Origin: Panicum virgatum
Lineage: Eukaryota; Streptophyta; Magnoliopsida; Poales; Poaceae
Assembly (NCBI RefSeq): GCF_016808335.1
Contig: NC_053142.1
Span: 41,769,674 to 41,833,673 of the forward strand
DNA length: 64,000 nucleotides
Reading direction: 5' to 3'
In this document: positions 57,481-64,000 of the stretch, piece after piece
Position numbering within the stretch: position 1 is the first letter of the stretch
Layout of the letters: every line of letters begins with the position of its first letter
Notes under the pieces: generated by a model
Seen by the model: only the letters and a program-made list of their open reading frames with translations
Told to the model about the DNA's origin: nothing
Databases searched by the model: none
Position numbers and translations under genes: made by a program

Positions 57481-58907
57481 GTAGTCAACAGCTCACTGGA
57501 CCGAGGTATCGTCACACGTGTCTGACGCACTACGGACACCAACGTTCTAAAGGTGGAGGGGACACAAATGCAAGGCGATCCTGTTGGACTTTGCAGGCGC
57601 CAGAAGTGCTTGCCCAGCGAAGGGCGATGCTACCCGTTGTACCCAACTCGAACAGCAGGTTCAAATTCAAACCCCTTCAGCAAGGTTTCCGTCGACCATT
57701 GTGAGTTGTTGGGGGTACTCGATTGCCCTCAGGACTCGTGTGAGCTCAAGACTTGCAGGCCCTTCTTGAGAGTTGACACCTGGGCGCTGATCCTAGCCAA
57801 TGCTTGCCTGGGGACCGTTCCGGAGCCACAACGCCCACTACGGCGAGCACGACTCGCATGCATGGTCTCCCGGCATGAACCGGACATCATCTCTCTGGAT
57901 ACGCGATGCGCTTACTCAAGATGATAGGATGGATCGGCTCTAGAAGAACAAACACGTCCACCAACTTTTCCGCGAGCAGTGGGGCTAATAAAAAGCGGGG
58001 GACACTTGTAAGATCTGCCCTCCTACACTTGGCCTTGCCATTCCCAGAAACGGAGACGGCTGTTTCTTCCTTTCGGATCTTGAAGAAACGGGGTCGCGGC
58101 CTCGAAGCGTCAACATGCGAATGATGCGGGCCAAAGTGCGGCGACTTTCGCGACAGCGACGCTTCGGGGGACGCACGCAACGGGCAACGCCCCGCTGCTC
58201 GTTTCCGAGAGCGTCAGGGCGTCAGCGCGTACGAGAGAGAATGCCATGGCGATCGCGAGCTGATTCAGACTTGAGAACCACATGGATCTATCCGGTATTG
58301 GAGAGAAGCACCACGAATCGAGTCAGGTCAGCGATGAGGAAGAGCTAGAACAGGCGATGGGAATGCGAAAAATGGAACGAGGAAAAGGACTATCCATATG
58401 ATCGTGCGCTCGGCACCAACCTGTCACCACTCACGAGTCACGACACAGATGAAAAGGTCGTAGGGCACTGTGCATCCAGCTAAACGGCTGCGACTAGTTG
58501 TTGTTTTTTTCCGAAAGCAACGTGACGGGGGTTGTCAACGTCTGCTGCCTTCGCTGATGGGAATAGGGCCACCCAAAAAGTCAGATGTTGCGGAAGGAAA
58601 TGGGTGCGTCGCAGGTAATTGCTTTTGGTTTGTGTGGCGAGAATGGCTAAGAGAGACTCCATCTGCTTTTATTGATAACGCGATCGATCTGCTTTGGCAC
58701 AACGAGGAGAAGATCCTAAAACCCAAGACACCGGGATGCCTTGAACACAAATTCTGCGAAACTAACGGCTACCCGGTAGGCAATGGAACTATGGAAAAAA
58801 CAAAAATTGAGCATCCGCAAGAGGCAAAATGGTTTACGTACTGGATCATGTTTTACTTTGGAATTGGAGTTTGGATTGTTCATACAAATCTTTTATTTTG
58901 AATTATG
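57481..58907. other. Intergenic DNA before the kinase gene
   Basis: Contains ORFs of 60-143 codons (the longest at 58470-58901) with no recognised domain and no promoter context. No transposon ends seen. Confidence 0.5.
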
Positions 58908-59150
58908 GCTGGGCCTCATCATCATGGGTGCGCAGACCTCTCAGTTGGCCCAGCACGGGGACGGGCGGGGTGACGGTCTGGGCCTATAAGTGGCCCATCA
59001 CGGGAGGGAAGTGTGTGTGTGTGTTGCCTAAGATATCTGGGACTTTGGGCCGCGAGACATACTGGCCCATGTCGAAGATTCGGCCAGCGGGAGGAAAAAA
59101 AGAACAGAGAGATGAAGAGGAGACAAGCGTAGAATGGGCCGTGGGTACAG
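58908..59150 (+). promoter_or_regulatory. Promoter of the acetylglutamate kinase gene with site II (TGGGCC) motifs
   Basis: TGGGCC or its complement GGCCCA occurs at least five times: near 58910, 58939, 58979, 58991 and 59062, and a GGGCCG variant near 59046. A TATA-like CTATAAG lies at 58984-58990. Site II motifs of this kind are common in promoters of constitutively expressed plant genes, including those for organelle proteins. Leader length would be roughly 270 bases if the TATA is used. Confidence 0.55.
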
Positions 59151-59288
59151 GAAATCGCCGATGAAAACGGGCCGGACAAGGGAATTTCGGCAAAACAGGA
59201 CGCAGCAAAACCCTAGAAGAAACACCCCCGGTCAGAGGCTTTTCGTCGAACACCACCAACGCGGAGTCGAGCACAAACCACCGCAGTC

Positions 59289-60272
59289 ATGCTCCTCACC
59301 AAACCCCAACTCTCCAACCCGCTGCTCCCGTCCGCGCCGCCCTCCAACCCCGCTCCCAGCTCCAGCCATGCCAGGCCCCTCTCCGCCCCCGCCGCCCGTC
59401 GCGGCCGCCTCCGCGTCTCCGCCGGGCCGAGCCGAGTGGACGTGCTCTCGGAGGCGCTCCCCTTCATCCAGCGCTTCAAGGGCAAGACGGTGGTGGTCAA
59501 GTACGGCGGCGCCGCGATGAAGTCGCCGGGGCTCCAGGAGAACGTGATCCGCGACCTCGTCCTCCTCTCCAGCGTCGGCATCCGCCTCGTGCTCGTCCAC
59601 GGCGGGGGCCCCGAGATCAACTCCTGGCTGCTCCGCGTCGGCGTCGAGCCGCAGTTCCGCGACGGCCTCCGCGTCACGGACGCGCTCACCATGGAGGTCG
59701 TCGAGATGGTGCTCGTCGGCAAGGTCAACAAGAACCTCGTCTCCCTCATCAACCTCGCCAAGGGCACCGCCGTCGGCCTCTGCGGCAAGGACGCGCGCCT
59801 CATCACCGCGCGACCGTCCCCCAACGCCGCGGCGCTCGGGTTCGTCGGCGAGGTCGCGAGCGTCGACGCGACCGTCCTCCACCCCATCATTGCCTCAGGC
59901 CATATTCCGGTCATCGCCACCGTGGCCGCCGACGAGACTGGTCAGGCCTATAATATCAATGCTGATACGGCGGCAGGGGAGATCGCCGCTGCCGTGGGCG
60001 CCGAGAAGCTGCTGCTGCTCACGGATGTGTCTGGGATACTGGCGGACCGTAATGATCCTGGGAGCCTGGTGAAGGAGATTGACATTGCCGGGGTGCGACG
60101 GATGGTAGCTGACGGCAAGGTGGCTGGTGGGATGATACCCAAGGTGGAGTGCTGCGTGCGCGCCCTGGCACAAGGTGTGCGCACTGCGAGTATCATTGAT
60201 GGGCGCGTCGAACACTCGCTGCTGCTTGAGATTCTCACAGATCAGGGTACCGGCACCATGATCACTGGCTGA
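59289..60272 (+). CDS. NAGK: Acetylglutamate kinase, chloroplast precursor (EC 2.7.2.8)
   Basis: 327 residues. It phosphorylates N-acetylglutamate with ATP in the plastid stroma, the second step and the arginine-sensitive control point of arginine synthesis. Residues 1-45 are Ser/Pro/Ala/Arg-rich without acidic residues, a typical transit peptide. The amino-acid-kinase fold follows: KYGG (71-74), the glycine loop HGGGPE (104-109), DGLRVTD (125-131) for the substrate, [16 protein letters not shown] (220-235), LLLTDVSG (242-249) and GGMIPKV (280-286), whose Lys is the ATP-site lysine of the family. The C-terminal [15 protein letters not shown] closes the fold. Plant and cyanobacterial enzymes of this class are hexamers, inhibited by arginine and relieved by the PII protein; the sequence is of that type, but PII contact residues were not checked one by one. 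One exon, full length. The ATG at 59289 gives the transit peptide; no earlier in-frame ATG looks better. Confidence 0.97.
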   Translation: MLLTKPQLSNPLLPSAPPSNPAPSSSHARPLSAPAARRGRLRVSAGPSRVDVLSEALPFIQRFKGKTVVVKYGGAAMKSPGLQENVIRDLVLLSSVGIRLVLVHGGGPEINSWLLRVGVEPQFRDGLRVTDALTMEVVEMVLVGKVNKNLVSLINLAKGTAVGLCGKDARLITARPSPNAAALGFVGEVASVDATVLHPIIASGHIPVIATVAADETGQAYNINADTAAGEIAAAVGAEKLLLLTDVSGILADRNDPGSLVKEIDIAGVRRMVADGKVAGGMIPKVECCVRALAQGVRTASIIDGRVEHSLLLEILTDQGTGTMITG

Positions 60273-61153
60273 GGTGGTTATGACTTATGGTATTTTTCTT
60301 GCGTCTCTCTGCTCTTAGACATGTATTTTATGGTAATGTAGACTTGACTCAAGATTGCAATAAGAATGCATTACTAACATTGTGAGAAAATTAGTTTGGT
60401 TGAGGTTGTTTTGCGCCCATTTATTTGTGACTTTGCTGGCTTCTAGTTGAGAAGTGTAGAGATAGTTGAGAAGTAAATTTGATCAATTCAGGTTAAAATC
60501 TATTCAAATGAAGTAGTATTTGTTGTACTGCATTCAAATGAAACTTTTTATTAGATTGTCCTACAAAGGTTGTAACTATGTAATACATATTAGCTGCACA
60601 CATCATGAGAAGTGATATGATGCTTGGAGTAGTTAGTGTTTACCTTGGATGAGAGAACAGAGAAGACTCATGTAAACAGAGAGAGGTGCTTTCAGTAAGT
60701 ACAGTTGACAGATTAAGTTTGCAAAATAAGGCGTTTGCTTTGCATCTGAGACAGCAATTGTATAGCCTTTTATAAATGCTTGGTTGTGAATATGTTATAT
60801 ATGTAAATTTGACATAACTATAGTATATGCCTAAAGAGAATTGGTCTAAAGGCACGTAATGAAATGTTTCAGTTCTGCTCTTCTGCCTACCATCTGTTGT
60901 CCTTGAGGCACCACCATATTGCCATCCTCAGTTGACTATACCTGATGATTTGATGCTTGTAACAGTAACATGAACTTGAACATCATTATTTCAGTAACTC
61001 ACTAGATAAAACATCAGAGATAAATAGATGGTGAAAATGGCACGAGTCACCACCACCTCAAACATTAGGAGTTAAGGACCAAAAGAGTGCCCTTATGGAG
61101 CTAGGAGCAGTCTCGCCAATATGCTTTCTGTAACCTGTAATTTTGTCACTCAA
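60273..61153. other. 3' region of the kinase gene and intergenic DNA
   Basis: AT-rich. AATAAG at 60359-60364, about 90 bases after the stop, may serve as a polyadenylation signal. Nothing else is recognised. Confidence 0.5.
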
Positions 61154-61161
61154 TTTAACAT

Positions 61162-61755
61162 CAATGTTTTCAAATCGGCTGGTCGGTCCTGGTCGCCTAG
61201 GGACCGACCAGGCGATTAATCGCGATTAGTCGACGACCAGGTCGACCTGGTCGAGCCTGGTCGTTCCCTAATCGTCCATATGTCTACATGTTCAGTATAT
61301 ACTATATAGTGTATATATAATTATATATATACAATATAGTATACAGCAAGCAATTCTGCAGGTTTTGGTGACTTACTTTTGATATTTGCTCTCCAGAACT
61401 CCAGCTTCTTGTCCAAAACTCCATATTCTTCTTGCTGAATCCCTGCTGCTGAAACAAAAAAATGAAGTTGTTAGGAGAAAGTGAGAAACCTTCATGCTGC
61501 CTTGATAAATATTAAACAAGGAGTACTGCAGTAGAGATTTAGCAAACCATAACAGAGCACTACTGCTACAGCAGCAATGCAGCAAGTCCTGCCCTGGTCG
61601 AGAAATGCCCTGGTCGACCGACTAATCGCGATTAGTGGACGACTAATCGGACGACCAGGTTTCTGGTCGCTCTGGTCGGGTCGGTGGTGCTGGTCGGACT
61701 TGGAGAACCGACCTGGGCGATTAATCGCGATTAATCGGACGACTTGAAAACATGG
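61162..61755. mobile_element. hAT-type MITE with 8-bp TSD TTTAACAT
   Basis: 594 bp. Left end CAATGTTTTCAAATCG; right end the reverse complement of CCATGTTTTCAAGTCG. TTTAACAT occurs at 61154-61161 and 61756-61763. Both sides contain multiple GGTCG/CGACC words and the palindrome GATTAATCGCGATTAATC in subterminal positions, possible transposase binding sites. No coding capacity. Confidence 0.9.
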
Positions 61756-61763
61756 TTTAACAT

Positions 61764-63943
61764 GAATTAATTTCACAGAACTACAACTGTCTGTGTAACT
61801 ATCAAAGAACTAGTACAACTTTCAGGATCAGTTTCACGTTACTACAACTTTTAAGTTTCACAAATTTACAACATTCTACATGGACTAACCTATAAGCCAC
61901 ACAAATTGATATGTAGGTCCATGCATAACTTGTGTGGCGCATATCTGGCATGGATGCTTCAAGTTGTTTAGTTTTATGTAACTGATCCTAAAGGTTGTAA
62001 GTTTTTCATGCACAAATAGTTGTACTTGTGTGAAATTAACTCATTTAAAATTAGGATATACCTTATAGTCCACTCAATGCCTGAAAATTTGTACTTCGTA
62101 AGGCCTTGTGCTTCAGGAAAAATACCTTCTAACTATTGATGCTGATCAAATGATGCGATCAATTGATCATTGCCTCCATGCTGCCCTTTTGGGCTGCATG
62201 ATAGTCATTCATCTTTTCTTTGACATTTGCCATTGTTATTGTCTATGGTCACTTTCAGCAAGAGACCAGTTGAAGAAACAAACTTTAAATTGGGAAAATA
62301 AGAACTTTTTCAAGTTTATAAACAAAATAAACCTGCTAAAATTTAATGAAACTACTCTAGTCTTTTACACAAGGAGATACTATGCTCTCAATCACGTCAC
62401 GAGAATTCTTATGAGTAAACTGCAAGCCACCCTTTTCTTTAGAGGGATTTTATTCGAGAAATTTCCTAATGTGGCTAAAGAGATTGTTTTTTTCCTTTTT
62501 CCGAATAGTAGCTAAAGAGATTCCACTCATATGAAATTTGCTTTTTAAATAAAGATCAAATTGGCCTGTGGAATTTTTCCTTTTTCTGAATAGTGGCTAA
62601 AGATATTCCACTAGTAAGAAATTTGTTTTTTTAATAAAGATCAAACTGGCCTGTGGATTGCTGGCGGAGAACGCATAAAAAGACATATCTCCGATAAGAG
62701 TCAGGATGATATAATTTTCTTTTCAAAAAAAAAGGATGATATAATTTCCTTGACTGTCATTTTTGACTTGTGCCAAATGCAGCAGCCCATGCATATGCGT
62801 CTCAGCTTGGCAATTGTTTAGAATATCCTGTCCTTTTTACGAAAGTTTTAACATATCTTTTAGTTTGTGGTTTTCTAGCATTGATGTTCAGCATCAGACT
62901 ACCCCACTCCTTAAAATATTGAATCGGAATCATGGCTTAAATGGAAAGTAACTCTGGAGTGCCGAGCATGGTTAGGTCGTGGAAACCGAAGAGGTGGTTC
63001 AGAAATAAAATAAACTATGTTGGCCGGTGACTAAACTAGTACATACGCTTGGCCTGGGTCTTGTTCAGCCGGTTCATGTGCCTTGACGTTCTTTAGGTCT
63101 TGGCTCTTGTTCAGTTCCTGTGTTCATTGGCCTACTTGCTACTGCTGTGTTTGATTTGTAAACATAAAACAAAGGTTGTGACGGCAAATGACAGATCCAT
63201 GTCCGAAAGCATCAAGATTCCATTTTTCTGCGGCATTCAGAGTAGAGTTGCAGCGCCAATCGAAGTTACAGGTTACACACAGTTGCATTGGTTGGTGCAG
63301 TGGTTACATGAGTTGGTTACACACAAATTCTACGAATAGTTAGCCCTGTTGCATTAGTTGGTGCCGAGGTGCGGGGCTATGGATTGGAGAAAAGACTTTG
63401 ATATGGCACCACTAGATCAAATGCCCATTCGTGCTACTCTCAAGGATTGTTGCGAAACCTGAGGTGGTGGAGCCTGAGGTCTGTAGGCAGTATTTCTTCT
63501 CTTTGCTTTCCACAAAGATCACAGCAGTCGTACAGAAAACTGCACTTGGAAACTTTTTGGTTCCTGACCACTGCACTCGTGGAAACTTTCTGCCGGCTCG
63601 CAGTACATTTCTGAGTCCTGGCCTGGCTGACCCGTTGCCGTGTGGATACTTGGATGAACACGTCATCAATAGTTGATAATATAAGATGGTTTTTCTAACA
63701 CTCTGACTATTGCATATTACCCAAAGCATCATGAGGCTCGCACGTGAGCCACTTTTTATTTAGGCCCCGTTCGATTGCACTTAAGCGCTGGCTGGTAGTT
63801 GACTGGAAACGGTTCCTGCTGGAATTACTGTAGCTGCTGGAATCAGCGGCTGCCTGGCTGTGGCACCGAGGGGAGCCCCGGACGGCGGCACGGCGTGCTG
63901 TCCCCAACCCTAGATGAGGGGTGCGGGATTGAGAGAGCCAGAG

Positions 63944-63976
<33 letters not shown>

Positions 63977-64000
63977 CGAATACAAAGGAGGCCGACGCCG
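61764..64000. other. Intergenic DNA
   Basis: AT-rich with no gene recognised. Around 62460-62700 a phrase (TAGTGGCTAAAGAGATTCCACT form, then AAATTTG and AATAAAGATCAAA) is directly repeated about 110 bases apart. From 63766 the sequence GGCCCCGTTCGATTGCAC with GCTGGAATTACTGTAGCTGC looks like the left end of a MITE that is not complete in the window. A run of 32 G lies at 63945-63976. Confidence 0.5.
63945..63976 (+). repeat. Run of 32 G
   Basis: Uninterrupted poly-G. Smaller runs of the same kind are G17 at 7279-7295 and C22 at 48265-48286. Such runs can form G-quadruplexes and are also prone to assembly and sequencing length error. Confidence 0.9.

Noticed and set aside
58470..58901. 143-codon ORF upstream of the kinase gene
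   Set aside because: It has a less biased composition than the others, but no domain, no TATA box at a fitting distance and no recognisable homologue. A protein search with no hit would confirm rejection.
62108..62515. 135-codon ORF in AT-rich DNA
   Set aside because: No recognised domain. It could be an exon of an undetected gene, but I see no partner exons or conserved motif.

Overview
The window is nuclear DNA of a grass, most likely a panicoid. The evidence is GC-rich intronless genes embedded in AT-rich DNA, LTR retrotransposons of grass type, an Au-like SINE, a Stowaway MITE, Helitrons, and many copies of a short MITE family with GTGTTTAG...CTAAACAC ends. No prokaryotic features, CRISPR array, rRNA gene or intact tRNA gene were found. 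The species cannot be named from sequence alone.

Only four protein genes are convincing, all on the + strand and all apparently intronless. Three encode DREB-type AP2/ERF transcription factors of the A-4 (TINY-like) kind: 5263-6171, 37950-38651 and 46309-46980. They look like an old local gene cluster now spread by transposon insertions. The fourth (59289-60272) is a plastid-targeted acetylglutamate kinase, the second enzyme of arginine synthesis.

The rest is intergenic DNA and nested mobile elements. From 1 to 11.7 kb: MITEs, the first ERF gene, two Helitrons in direct tandem, a SINE and a decayed duplication of host DNA. From 11727 to 23028: a Copia element with a perfect 5-bp target duplication (TCTTT) that carries the LTR and gag of a second Copia element inside it, joined in frame to a pol fragment; all its coding parts are broken. 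From 24900 to 36852: a gypsy-type LTR on the - strand (target duplication CAAGG) into which an 8.5-kb Tat-like element has inserted (target duplication CTCAT/CTCGT). The inserted element has no visible gag-pol but has an antisense ORF, an eight-copy 52-bp tandem repeat, a 60-bp-arm hairpin and an inverted LTR piece. From 37 to 64 kb: the other two ERF genes and the kinase gene, separated by MITEs (two hAT-type with 8-bp target duplications), a Helitron, a CACTA end and GC-rich stretches without recognisable genes.

The functional content is therefore a small stress-type transcription factor cluster beside a housekeeping metabolic gene. MITEs sit in the near-upstream region of two of the three ERF genes. 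No clear new protein system was found. The unusual material lies in the architecture of the transposable elements.
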